Positions 8,356 through 16,822 of a DNA stretch of 46,595 nt are shown in pieces (within the stretch, counting starts at the first letter, position 1; each line of letters opens with the position of its first letter). Below the pieces are notes generated by a model. That model did not search any database and was not told where the DNA came from. It saw only the letters and a program-made list of their open reading frames with translations. Origin of the DNA: UBA1738 sp045658645 (GTDB lineage Bacteria > Bacillota > Clostridia > UBA1381); NCBI GenBank assembly GCA_045658645.1, contig JAZOVJ010000028.1, positions 1 through 46,595 of the forward strand, in the 5' to 3' direction. The translations under genes and the position numbers were made by a program.

Positions 8356-8948
8356 TGAGTAAAGGTTCACTTTTTGTTATATCAGGTCCCTCCGGAACAG
8401 GAAAGGGTACAGTATGTGCAAAGCTTTTAAAGGAGGAGAACATCTTCCTTTCAATTTCGGCAACAACCCGTGATATGCGTGCGGGAGAAACCGAGGGCGT
8501 TACATACTATTACACTGACACCGAAAAGTTTGAAAAAATGATTGAAAACGGCGAAGTGCTGGAATATGCGGTTTATGGCGGTAACTATTACGGAACACCT
8601 AAAAAAGCCGTTACCGAAATGTTGGATAGCGGAAAGAATGTAATTCTGGAAATTGAGGCACAAGGTGCATTAAAGGTAAAGGAACTGATGCCTGAAGCAA
8701 TCCTGATATTTGTTGTTCCGCCGTCAATCGAGGAATTAAGAAGACGCTTAAAAGAGCGTGCAAGAGAGGATGATGCGGAGATTGAACGCCGTATCAATGC
8801 AGCGAAGTGGGAATTTTCCCAGTCGCCAAAGTATAACTATGTTATAGTTAATGACGACCTTGACCAGTGCGTCAAGGATACGTTAGATATTATAAAGTCA
8901 GCAAATGACAGACAACAAATGATAGAAAAACTATTAAGCGAAATTTAA
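8355..8948 (+). CDS. gmk: Guanylate kinase
   Basis: Converts GMP to GDP with ATP, and in Firmicutes is an important control point set by (p)ppGpp. The P-loop GPSGTGKGT begins at about residue 10. The GMP-binding stretch SISATTRDMRAGE and the lid motif RRLKERARED are present, and the 197-residue size is normal. The ATG overlaps the remA stop. The next gene, rpoZ, follows after 15 bases; gmk-rpoZ pairing is a familiar bacterial arrangement. Confidence 0.97.
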   Translation: MSKGSLFVISGPSGTGKGTVCAKLLKEENIFLSISATTRDMRAGETEGVTYYYTDTEKFEKMIENGEVLEYAVYGGNYYGTPKKAVTEMLDSGKNVILEIEAQGALKVKELMPEAILIFVVPPSIEELRRRLKERAREDDAEIERRINAAKWEFSQSPKYNYVIVNDDLDQCVKDTLDIIKSANDRQQMIEKLLSEI

Positions 8949-8963
8949 AAGGAGAAGAGAACA

Positions 8964-9179
8964 ATGATTATTAAACCAGGAATCAGTGCACTTGAAAAAT
9001 GCGTAGAGGACGGCTGCAGATACATTTTAGTAACTATGGCAGCTAAAAGAGCAAGAATGCTCGGCGAAAATGATGACAGCACAGTAACTTGCGATTCAGA
9101 AAATCCTGTTTCAAAAGCAGTAATGGAAATTTCCTGCGGAAAGATAGGATATAAAAAGGCGAAAATTGACGAAGACTAA
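8964..9179 (+). CDS. rpoZ: RNA polymerase omega subunit
   Basis: The small omega subunit helps fold and hold the beta-prime subunit. The 71 residues carry the family pattern: CRYILVTMAAKRARML near residue 19 and NPVSKAVMEISCGKI near residue 47. A clear GGAG site precedes the ATG. Position between gmk and priA fits the conserved Firmicutes order. Confidence 0.95.
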   Translation: MIIKPGISALEKCVEDGCRYILVTMAAKRARMLGENDDSTVTCDSENPVSKAVMEISCGKIGYKKAKIDED

Positions 9180-9194
9180 TTTGGAGGGAAACCC

Positions 9195-11618
9195 TTGATT
9201 GCAGAGGTAGTAGTAAATCACAAATCAAAAAGTTTAGATAAAGTGTTTGACTACGCTATTTCCGATGGGCTGGATGTTAAAATCGGCTCATCTGTGATAG
9301 TTCCTTTTGGCAAGGGAAATAAACCAAAAGAAGCCTATGTTTTAAAGGTCAAGGAGAAATCAACTGCCAAAAATTTAAAAAGCATCCAAAGACTTTCAAA
9401 GGATATTTGTCTTTTTGATGAAAAACAGCTGGAGCTTATAAAGTGGATGAGGGAGAAATACCTTATCACTTATCTTGATGCAATCCATGCAGTAGCACCA
9501 TCAGGAACTGAGGTGAAGCCTGAGGAATGGATTGTGCTTTCAGAGGAAGTAAAATACGGCGAGACTGACGAGATTATTCTAAAGCTTCAAGAGTGCGGAG
9601 CTGCTTCTGAAATCAACCGCTTTTTAGCCAAATTTGATGAAAGCATCAAAAGTAAACTCACCAAACTGATAGAAGAGGGCAGAATAAAGCGTGAATTCCG
9701 CGACTCAAGAACTGTTAGCGACAAGCTCATAACCGTTTGCGAGCTTAACATAGAAGACGGCGAGGTTGAAAAGGTTTTAACAACTCTCGAAAAAAGCAAC
9801 GCTTATATTCAGGCAAGAATGATAGAGCTTTTATCAGAATGCGGAAGACTTTCATTATCAGACCTTGTGAACTTTTCGGGAGGTTCCTATAGCGGTATCC
9901 GTTCTCTTTTAAAAAAAGGATATATTGAAACCTTTGAGGTTGAAGTTTTAAGAGAACCAAAGGAAATTGAGCTTAACAAAAAAGAGAAGCCTTGCGAGCT
10001 TACCGATGAGCAAAAAGACGTTTTAAAAAGTCTTCTTAATACTGTAGAAAAAAGAGAATACAAGCCATATCTTTTACACGGTGTAACAGGCTCGGGTAAA
10101 ACCGAGGTGTATATGCGTGTTATTGAGGAAACCATAAAGGGCGGAAGACAGGCAATTGTGCTTGTGCCTGAAATTTCCTTAACTCCGCAGATGGTGGCAA
10201 GATTTAAAGGTCGGTTTGGAAAAAGAACGGCGGTTATTCATTCGGGACTTTCTTTGGGCGAGAAGTATGACCAATGGAAGAAAATACAGTCGGGCGATGC
10301 GGACATTGTCATCGGCGCACGCTCTGCCGTTTTTGCACCGTTTAAAAATATTGGCGCAATCATTGTGGACGAAGAGCACGAACAGACATATAAGTCAGAA
10401 ATGTCGCCACGATATGAAACACACGAGGTTGCGGAATTTCGAGCAAAACAGTATGACGCTGTTTTGGTATTTGCATCGGCAACACCGCTTGTGACAAGCT
10501 ATTATAAGGCACAAAAGGGAGAATATGCGCTTCTTGAAATGAAAAACCGAGTAAACCGAAAAGCTATGCCGAAAGCCTGCGTTGTGGATTTAAGGCAGGA
10601 GCTTGAGAACGGTAACCGCTCAGTTATAAGCCAGAGGCTTCAGGAGGAAATCAGGAGAAATCTTGAATGCGGGGAACAGACTATTCTGTTTTTGAACAGA
10701 CGCGGATTTTCGACCTTTGTTTCCTGCAGAAAATGCGGATATGTTGCGGAATGCCCGAACTGCAGTATTTCATTGAAGTACCATAAGTTTGACGATACAT
10801 TAAGATGTCACTATTGCGGTCATACCGTTTCAAACTACAAAACCTGCCCTGAATGTGGCAGTAATTACATACGGTATTTTGGAGGCGGAACGCAAAAAGT
10901 CCAAGAGGAAATACATTCACTTTTCCCGAATGCAACCACAATCCGTATGGACGTAGACACTACGGGGACTAAAAATTCACACAGTGAAATTTTAAATAAA
11001 TTTGAAAAAGAGAAAATTGATATTCTGATAGGAACACAGATGGTAACAAAGGGGCTTGACTTCCCTGATGTAACACTTGTGGGAGTGATTTCTGCAGATA
11101 CAATTTTGAATATAGATGATTTTCGGTCACAGGAGCGGACGTTCTCAATTCTGGAACAGGTTACAGGACGTGCAGGCAGAGCGGAAAAGTCGGGCAGGAG
11201 CATAATCCAGACCTACAGCCCTGAAAATAAGGCGATACAGTATATGTGTGCGCATAATTATCAGGACTTCTATCGTGAGGAGCTTTTGGTAAGAAAAGCT
11301 ATGTGGTATCCGCCGTTTTGTGAAATTGTTTCAGTAATTTTTTCAGGCTCGGTTGAGGCAAGCGTTTCAAAGTGTGCTAAATTCTTTGCAAAAAATTTAG
11401 AATCACTATCCGAAATGGAACAAAAGACACAAGTGCTGGGACCAATTCCTGCATATGTGTCAAAAGTAAAAAATAAATATATTTACAGACTTTTGATAAA
11501 GTGCGAGAACATAGATATGTTAAACGAAACACTTGTTTTAGCACGTGATAAGTGCAAGAAAAATGCAAACTATGAGAATATTACGGTTGTAATAGATAAA
11601 AACCCAAACAGTTTGTAA
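9195..11618 (+). CDS. priA: Primosomal protein N' (PriA replication restart helicase)
   Basis: PriA recognises stalled or collapsed forks and reloads the replisome. At 807 residues it has the long Bacillus-like form. An N-terminal DNA-binding domain is followed by the superfamily 2 helicase core: Walker A GVTGSGKTE at about 296, DEEH at about 391, and later helicase motifs including QVTGRAGRA near 652. Eight cysteines arranged in CxxC-type pairs (about 512-555) form the two zinc sites that interrupt the core. The start is TTG behind GGAGGG; no nearer ATG is in frame. Confidence 0.97.
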   Translation: MIAEVVVNHKSKSLDKVFDYAISDGLDVKIGSSVIVPFGKGNKPKEAYVLKVKEKSTAKNLKSIQRLSKDICLFDEKQLELIKWMREKYLITYLDAIHAVAPSGTEVKPEEWIVLSEEVKYGETDEIILKLQECGAASEINRFLAKFDESIKSKLTKLIEEGRIKREFRDSRTVSDKLITVCELNIEDGEVEKVLTTLEKSNAYIQARMIELLSECGRLSLSDLVNFSGGSYSGIRSLLKKGYIETFEVEVLREPKEIELNKKEKPCELTDEQKDVLKSLLNTVEKREYKPYLLHGVTGSGKTEVYMRVIEETIKGGRQAIVLVPEISLTPQMVARFKGRFGKRTAVIHSGLSLGEKYDQWKKIQSGDADIVIGARSAVFAPFKNIGAIIVDEEHEQTYKSEMSPRYETHEVAEFRAKQYDAVLVFASATPLVTSYYKAQKGEYALLEMKNRVNRKAMPKACVVDLRQELENGNRSVISQRLQEEIRRNLECGEQTILFLNRRGFSTFVSCRKCGYVAECPNCSISLKYHKFDDTLRCHYCGHTVSNYKTCPECGSNYIRYFGGGTQKVQEEIHSLFPNATTIRMDVDTTGTKNSHSEILNKFEKEKIDILIGTQMVTKGLDFPDVTLVGVISADTILNIDDFRSQERTFSILEQVTGRAGRAEKSGRSIIQTYSPENKAIQYMCAHNYQDFYREELLVRKAMWYPPFCEIVSVIFSGSVEASVSKCAKFFAKNLESLSEMEQKTQVLGPIPAYVSKVKNKYIYRLLIKCENIDMLNETLVLARDKCKKNANYENITVVIDKNPNSL

Positions 11619-11634
11619 TTTTAAGGAGAAAAAA

Positions 11635-12087
11635 ATGGGATTAAGAGAAATAAGAAAAAAAGGTGACGAAATTCTTTATAAGCCTTGTAAAGAGGTTAAG
11701 GAATTTGATAAAAAGTTGGCGATTTTGCTTGACGATATGTATGATACAATGGAAAAGAGTGACGGCGTCGGGCTTGCAGCACCGCAGGTTGGTATCCTAA
11801 AAAGATGCGTTGTAATTGATATCGGTGAGGGCAGAATTGAGCTTGTAAACCCGAAAATCATAAAGGAAGAAGGCTCGCAGATTGGTCAGGAGGGCTGTTT
11901 AAGCGTTCCGGGTGAATGGGGCGAAGTTGAAAGACCGCAAAAGGTTACCGTAGAGGCGTATGACCGCCACGGCAAAAAGTTCACAATGACAGGAGAGGAC
12001 CTTTTGGCACGTGCATTCTGCCACGAGCTTGACCATTTAGACGGAAAATTGTTTTTAGACAAGGTTATAAGATTTATTGAGGAATAA
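11635..12087 (+). CDS. def: Peptide deformylase
   Basis: Removes the formyl group from the first methionine of new proteins. The three family motifs are intact: GVGLAAPQVG (about 44), EGCLSVPG with metal ligand Cys88, and HELDHLDG with His130, Glu131 and His134. The 150-residue size is normal. Sits 3 bases before fmt, so formylation and deformylation are expressed together. Confidence 0.97.
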   Translation: MGLREIRKKGDEILYKPCKEVKEFDKKLAILLDDMYDTMEKSDGVGLAAPQVGILKRCVVIDIGEGRIELVNPKIIKEEGSQIGQEGCLSVPGEWGEVERPQKVTVEAYDRHGKKFTMTGEDLLARAFCHELDHLDGKLFLDKVIRFIEE

Positions 12088-12089
12088 CT

Positions 12090-13013
12090 ATGAGAGTTTT
12101 ATTTATGGGTACACCGGATATTGCGGCAACCTGCCTTGAAATCCTTGTAAAAAAGGGTATCGGGGTTATAGCTTGCGTAAGCCAGCCTGACAAACCAAAA
12201 GGCAGAGGTCATAAGCTTATGCCGACTGATGTCAAGGTAAAGGCAGAGGAGCTTAATATTCCGGTATATCAGCCTGAAAAACTTAAAAACGGAGAACTTC
12301 AGCCGATTTTAGATGAGTTGAAGCCGGACTTAATTGCAGTTGTTGCATACGGCAAGATTTTGCCGAAGTATATCTTGGATTATCCAAAATACGGCTGTGT
12401 TAATATGCACGCATCACTTCTTCCGAAGCTTCGCGGTGCAGCGCCTATTCAGTGGGCAGTTATAAACGGCGATGAGGTGACAGGCGTTACAACAATGCTT
12501 ATGGCAGAAGGACTTGACACGGGAGATATGCTGTTGTCAAAGAAAATCACAATCGGCGAGTACGAAACCTCAGAAGAACTATTTGAAAGAATGGCAAAAG
12601 AGGGCGGAGAAATTTTAGCCGAAACCATACAGAATATAGAAAACATCACGCCGGTTCCGCAAAACCACGATGAGCATACATATGCACCAATGATTTCAAA
12701 GGATATGGCGCATATTGATTGGAATAAGACCACAAACGAGATTTCAAAGCATATCTGCGGAATGAATAGCTGGCCTATGGCATACAGCATTTATGACGGC
12801 GAGGTTATGAAAATAATAACTGCCCGAAAAGGTGATGTTACGGTCGGCAAAAACGGCGAGATTGTGGGATACGAAAAGGGAAAGGGTCTTCAGGTTAAGA
12901 CTTCTGACGGCTCTGTCTACATTCAGGTTGCCCAATTTGCCGGTTCAAAGAGAATGGGTATAGATGAATATTTAAGGGGACATGAGATAAAAATTGGAAC
13001 TGTTTTGGAATAA
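12090..13013 (+). CDS. fmt: Methionyl-tRNA formyltransferase
   Basis: Transfers a formyl group from 10-formyl-tetrahydrofolate to initiator Met-tRNA. The catalytic domain shows MHASLLPKLRGAAPIQWA (about 109-126), which carries the active His and the tetrahydrofolate-binding signature. A C-terminal tRNA-binding barrel follows from about residue 205. The 307 residues are typical. Directly downstream of def. Confidence 0.97.
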   Translation: MRVLFMGTPDIAATCLEILVKKGIGVIACVSQPDKPKGRGHKLMPTDVKVKAEELNIPVYQPEKLKNGELQPILDELKPDLIAVVAYGKILPKYILDYPKYGCVNMHASLLPKLRGAAPIQWAVINGDEVTGVTTMLMAEGLDTGDMLLSKKITIGEYETSEELFERMAKEGGEILAETIQNIENITPVPQNHDEHTYAPMISKDMAHIDWNKTTNEISKHICGMNSWPMAYSIYDGEVMKIITARKGDVTVGKNGEIVGYEKGKGLQVKTSDGSVYIQVAQFAGSKRMGIDEYLRGHEIKIGTVLE

Positions 13014-13025
13014 GGAGAGATTAAA

Positions 13026-13712
13026 ATGTTCTTTTACGACCCAACTTATTTTTTGGTAATTATAGGATTTATATTTGCGGCATTTGCCTCAAGTGGTGTG
13101 CAGAGTGCTTTTAATAAATATTCAAAGGTTAAAAGCTACCGAAACTATACAGGTAAAGATGCGGCAAGAAAAATTTTAGACGATAACGGGCTTTATAATG
13201 TGCAAATTGAGCATATAAGCGGTAACTTAAGCGACCACTATGACCCAAAGGCAAATGTAATAAGACTTTCTGATGCCACATATAGTGACACATCTGTTGC
13301 TGCAATCGGTGTTGCGGCACACGAAGCGGGTCACGCTGTCCAACACGCAGTTGGCTATGTGCCAATCAAGGTGCGAAATGCAATCGTTCCGGCAGTGAAT
13401 ATTGCATCAACACTTTCAATGCCGCTTTTCTTAATAGGCTTGTTGTTTGCACTGCCCGCACTGACAAATTTTGGAATAATTCTGTTTTCAGGAGCGTTGG
13501 TATTTCAGGTTGTAACCTTGCCGGTGGAATTTAATGCATCACGCCGTGCTATTACTATCTTAAACCAGAGCGCTATGCTTGAAGAGGATGAACTGCGTGG
13601 CGCAAAAAAAGTGTTAAATGCCGCTGCTATGACCTATGTTGCGGCAGTTATATCAACTGCACTTCAGCTTTTAAGATTAGTGCTTTTAAGTAATTCAAGA
13701 AGAAGAGATTAA
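13026..13712 (+). CDS. YugP-like zinc-dependent membrane metallopeptidase
   Basis: A 228-residue membrane protein with a hydrophobic N-terminal segment (about 5-25). The metallopeptidase motif HEAGHAVQHA lies at about residues 99-108, and at least two further hydrophobic spans follow (about 120-165 and 200-225). It belongs to the neutral zinc metallopeptidase family of Bacillus YugP, whose substrate is unknown. It commonly lies between fmt and rsmB in Clostridia, perhaps only through shared transcription. Confidence 0.85.
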   Translation: MFFYDPTYFLVIIGFIFAAFASSGVQSAFNKYSKVKSYRNYTGKDAARKILDDNGLYNVQIEHISGNLSDHYDPKANVIRLSDATYSDTSVAAIGVAAHEAGHAVQHAVGYVPIKVRNAIVPAVNIASTLSMPLFLIGLLFALPALTNFGIILFSGALVFQVVTLPVEFNASRRAITILNQSAMLEEDELRGAKKVLNAAAMTYVAAVISTALQLLRLVLLSNSRRRD

Positions 13713-13721
13713 GGAATTTTT

Positions 13722-14999
13722 ATGCAGAACCCAAGAGAAGTTGCGCTTTTGGCGCTTTACGAAATTGAATATGACGGTGCATATTCCAATATGGCGGTAA
13801 AATCTGCTTTGCCAAAATTGGAAGACAGTCGTGACAAAGGTCTTGTGACCCAGCTTGTCTATGGGGTAGTGCGCAGAAAATTAACACTTGACTATATAAT
13901 TTCAAGGTATTCGAAAGTCAAGATAAAAAAGCTTTCAAAATACGTGCTTTTAATACTTCGTATGGGTGTTTATCAGTTGTATTTCACTGATAAAATACCT
14001 GAATCTGCGGCAGTTAACGAAAGTGTCAGGCTTGCCAAAAAATACTGCGGAAAATCCGCAGGCTTTGTAAACGGCATACTTCATTCAGTAATCCGTGGAA
14101 AAAGCACGTTAGAGTATCCAAAAGATAAAATAGAAAACCTTTCGGTAAAGTATTCATTCACAGAAGAAATGGTGGAGCTTTTGTGGGGCTCCGGATTTTG
14201 TGAGGAACTGTTAAATGCTTTAAATGAAGAGCCTGAAACAACGGTAAGAGTGAACACACTAAAGGGTGAAGACCTTGAAACCGAGTGTGAGGTGTCACCG
14301 GTATATAGCGGTGCAAGAATACTAAAGGGTACTGATATTTCTAAAAATCCTGACTACAAAAAAGGCAGAATTATCCCGCAGGATATTGCGGCTATGATGG
14401 CATCGGTTGCCCTTTCACCAAAGCCGGACGAAACTTGCATTGATATGTGTTCGGCACCGGGCGGAAAGGCAACACATTTAGCAGAGCTAATGAAAAACAG
14501 GGGCAAAATTTACGCCTTTGACATACATCCGCATAAGGTTGAGATAATCAAAAAGAATGCGGAGCGTATGGGTATTTCAATAATAGACGCCAAAGTGGGA
14601 GATGCTCTTAAGCTGAACGGGGACTTGACAGGTACGGCGGACAAGGTTTTGGCAGATGTTCCCTGCTCAGGACTTGGAATTATAAGACGAAAGCCGGACA
14701 TTAAGTGGAACAAGGATGATTTAGAGGATCTTCCTGAAATTCAGTATCAAATCTTAAAAAACGCAGCTGAATATCTGAAGCCGGGCGGAGAGATTGTTTA
14801 TTCCACCTGCACAATTTTAAAACGTGAAAACGAAGATGTTGTGATGCGGTTTTTGGAAGAGAATAAAGAATTTGAGCTTTTGCCGATAGAACTTGAGGGG
14901 AAGCTGAAACGTGAAAACAAGGGATATATAACCCTTTATCCGAATATAGATGGTACAGACGGATTCTTCATCTGTAAGATGAAAAGGAAATGCAAATGA
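13722..14999 (+). CDS. rsmB: 16S rRNA (cytosine-967 C5) methyltransferase
   Basis: RsmB uses S-adenosylmethionine to methylate C967 of 16S rRNA. The N-terminal NusB-like RNA-binding domain spans about 1-140. The Rossmann methyltransferase domain has DMCSAPGGKATHLAE (about 246) for cofactor binding, DVPCSGLG (about 312), and YSTCTI with the catalytic cysteine (about 363). Its 425 residues are near the family norm. The stop overlaps the rlmN start as ATGA. Confidence 0.95.
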   Translation: MQNPREVALLALYEIEYDGAYSNMAVKSALPKLEDSRDKGLVTQLVYGVVRRKLTLDYIISRYSKVKIKKLSKYVLLILRMGVYQLYFTDKIPESAAVNESVRLAKKYCGKSAGFVNGILHSVIRGKSTLEYPKDKIENLSVKYSFTEEMVELLWGSGFCEELLNALNEEPETTVRVNTLKGEDLETECEVSPVYSGARILKGTDISKNPDYKKGRIIPQDIAAMMASVALSPKPDETCIDMCSAPGGKATHLAELMKNRGKIYAFDIHPHKVEIIKKNAERMGISIIDAKVGDALKLNGDLTGTADKVLADVPCSGLGIIRRKPDIKWNKDDLEDLPEIQYQILKNAAEYLKPGGEIVYSTCTILKRENEDVVMRFLEENKEFELLPIELEGKLKRENKGYITLYPNIDGTDGFFICKMKRKCK

Positions 15000-16015
15000 T
15001 AGATTTAAAGGATTTTGAATTTAGTGAGCTTGAAGACTTTTTAAAAGAGCTTGGTGAACCAAAGTTCCGTGCAGGACAGATTTTCGAGTGGCTTTCAAAA
15101 GGCGTTGAAAGCTTTGACGAGATGACAAACATCTCAAAAGCCACACGTGAAAAGCTTGCCGGGGTGAGTTTTGTTTCAACTCTTAAAATTCGTGAAAAGT
15201 ATGTTTCAAAGCTTGATAAAACAACAAAATATCTTTTTGAGTTGCCTGACGGAAACTGCATAGAAAGTGTGGTTATGTATTATAACCATGGAATTTCAAT
15301 CTGCATTTCATCACAGGTTGGTTGCCGTATGGGATGCGGATTTTGTGCATCAACAATCGGCGGACTATACAGGAGCTTAACACCGGGCGAAATTTTAAAT
15401 CAGGTCATATTTGCCCAAAAAGATATTGGCGAGCGTATAAGCAACATCGTAATGATGGGTATAGGCGAACCGCTTGATAATTTTGATAATGTGATAAAGT
15501 TTTTGCATAACGTAAATCACGAAAAGGGATTAAACATCGGCTATCGGCATATTTCCCTTTCCACCTGCGGACTTGTTCCGAAGATTTATGACCTTGCAAA
15601 AGAGAATATGCCGATTACGCTTTCGGTGTCATTACACGCACCGAATAACGACATACGAAACTCAATAATGCCGGTGAACAGGAAGTATCCGGTTGAGGAA
15701 CTGATAAAAGCCTGCAAAGACTATATAAAAACCACAACACGAAGAATCAGCTTTGAATATTCGCTGATAAGCGGTGTTAATGATTCAAAAGAAAATGCAG
15801 ACGAGCTGGCACGGCTTTTAAAAGGAATGCTGTGCCACGTGAATTTGATTCCCGTTAATAAAATTGAGGAGCGGGAATTTCATAAAGGAAACAAAAAGGA
15901 AATCCGTGATTTCTGCGAAAGGTTAAACAACCTTGGCATAAATGCTACGGTACGCAGGGAGCTTGGGTCTGACATTCAGGCATCCTGCGGACAGTTAAGG
16001 AAAAAACTATTATAA
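14996..16015 (+). CDS. rlmN: 23S rRNA (adenine-2503 C2) / tRNA methyltransferase
   Basis: A radical S-adenosylmethionine enzyme that methylates A2503 of 23S rRNA and A37 of some tRNAs. The iron-sulfur motif CRMGCGFC and the glycine-rich MGIGEPLDN are visible. The C-terminal cysteine of the methyl-transfer pair lies in IQASCGQL. Two ATGs, at 14990 and 14996, share the frame. The ribosome site AGG (14985-14987) is 8 bases from the second but only 2 from the first, so 14996 is chosen. There is no Cfr-like feature pointing to antibiotic resistance. Confidence 0.95.
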   Translation: MIDLKDFEFSELEDFLKELGEPKFRAGQIFEWLSKGVESFDEMTNISKATREKLAGVSFVSTLKIREKYVSKLDKTTKYLFELPDGNCIESVVMYYNHGISICISSQVGCRMGCGFCASTIGGLYRSLTPGEILNQVIFAQKDIGERISNIVMMGIGEPLDNFDNVIKFLHNVNHEKGLNIGYRHISLSTCGLVPKIYDLAKENMPITLSVSLHAPNNDIRNSIMPVNRKYPVEELIKACKDYIKTTTRRISFEYSLISGVNDSKENADELARLLKGMLCHVNLIPVNKIEEREFHKGNKKEIRDFCERLNNLGINATVRRELGSDIQASCGQLRKKLL

Positions 16016-16042
16016 AATCCTTTTAAAAAGGGAGGTGATTTT

Positions 16043-16786
16043 ATGAGAATGGGAGCATATTCCGATACGGGAAGAGTACGAAAAATCAATGAAGACAGTT
16101 ACTTTTCATACAGAAACGAAAACCTGATGGGTGCTATGGTTGCGGACGGTATGGGCGGACATGCCAAAGGGGAAGTCGCAAGCAAAATGGCAACAATGAT
16201 TATAAAGGACCATATTATACGAGTGTTCAACCCGGATATGGACTATGTGGAGCTTGGCGAAATGATAAGGCGTGCCTTTATTGAAGCCAATGCAGAAATC
16301 TATGAATATTCACGCCACAAGGAAAATTCCGAGGGTATGGGAACTACCGCATCAATGGCGTTTATATACAAGGGTAAGCTGATCGTTGTTCACGTAGGGG
16401 ACAGCCGTGTTTATACCGTAAAAAACGGAATTATACAGCAGATTACCACTGACCATTCTTTAGTTCAGGAGCTACTGTCCCGGGGACGAATTACAAGCGA
16501 TGATGCGAGAAATCACCCGCAAAAGAACGTGATAACACGAGCCATAGGAACTGATGCATCAATTAAGGTGGATGTTCGTATTGTTGATTATAATGATGAA
16601 ACGGTTATTGTAAGCTCGGACGGGCTTACAAACCTTGTGAGCGATACGCAGATAATGGAAATAATAGACGGATGCGATGATTTGCAGGCGGGCGTTGAAG
16701 AACTGGTAGCCCTTGCAAATAAAAAAGGCGGTATGGATAATATAACCTGTATTGCATTTGATAAACTAAAGGAAAAAGAGATTTAA
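16043..16786 (+). CDS. prpC: PP2C-type Ser/Thr phosphatase (Stp/PrpC)
   Basis: A metal-dependent protein phosphatase that reverses phosphorylation by the adjacent kinase. The motifs NEDSYF (about 14), VADGMGGHAKGE (about 33), VHVGDSRVY (about 117) and GGMDNITC (about 233) hold the metal-binding aspartates. Its 247 residues are normal for bacterial forms, and it is cytoplasmic. An almost perfect AGGAGGTG-type site (GGGAGGTGA) precedes the ATG. It is paired with prkC, as in most Firmicutes. Confidence 0.95.
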   Translation: MRMGAYSDTGRVRKINEDSYFSYRNENLMGAMVADGMGGHAKGEVASKMATMIIKDHIIRVFNPDMDYVELGEMIRRAFIEANAEIYEYSRHKENSEGMGTTASMAFIYKGKLIVVHVGDSRVYTVKNGIIQQITTDHSLVQELLSRGRITSDDARNHPQKNVITRAIGTDASIKVDVRIVDYNDETVIVSSDGLTNLVSDTQIMEIIDGCDDLQAGVEELVALANKKGGMDNITCIAFDKLKEKEI

Positions 16787-16822
16787 AACACCCGTTAGTT
16801 GATAGATGAAAGGAGAGTCTAA

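Noticed and set aside
14996..16015. Cfr-type antibiotic resistance methyltransferase
   Set aside because: Gene order (rsmB-rlmN-prpC-prkC) and overall sequence are those of housekeeping RlmN.
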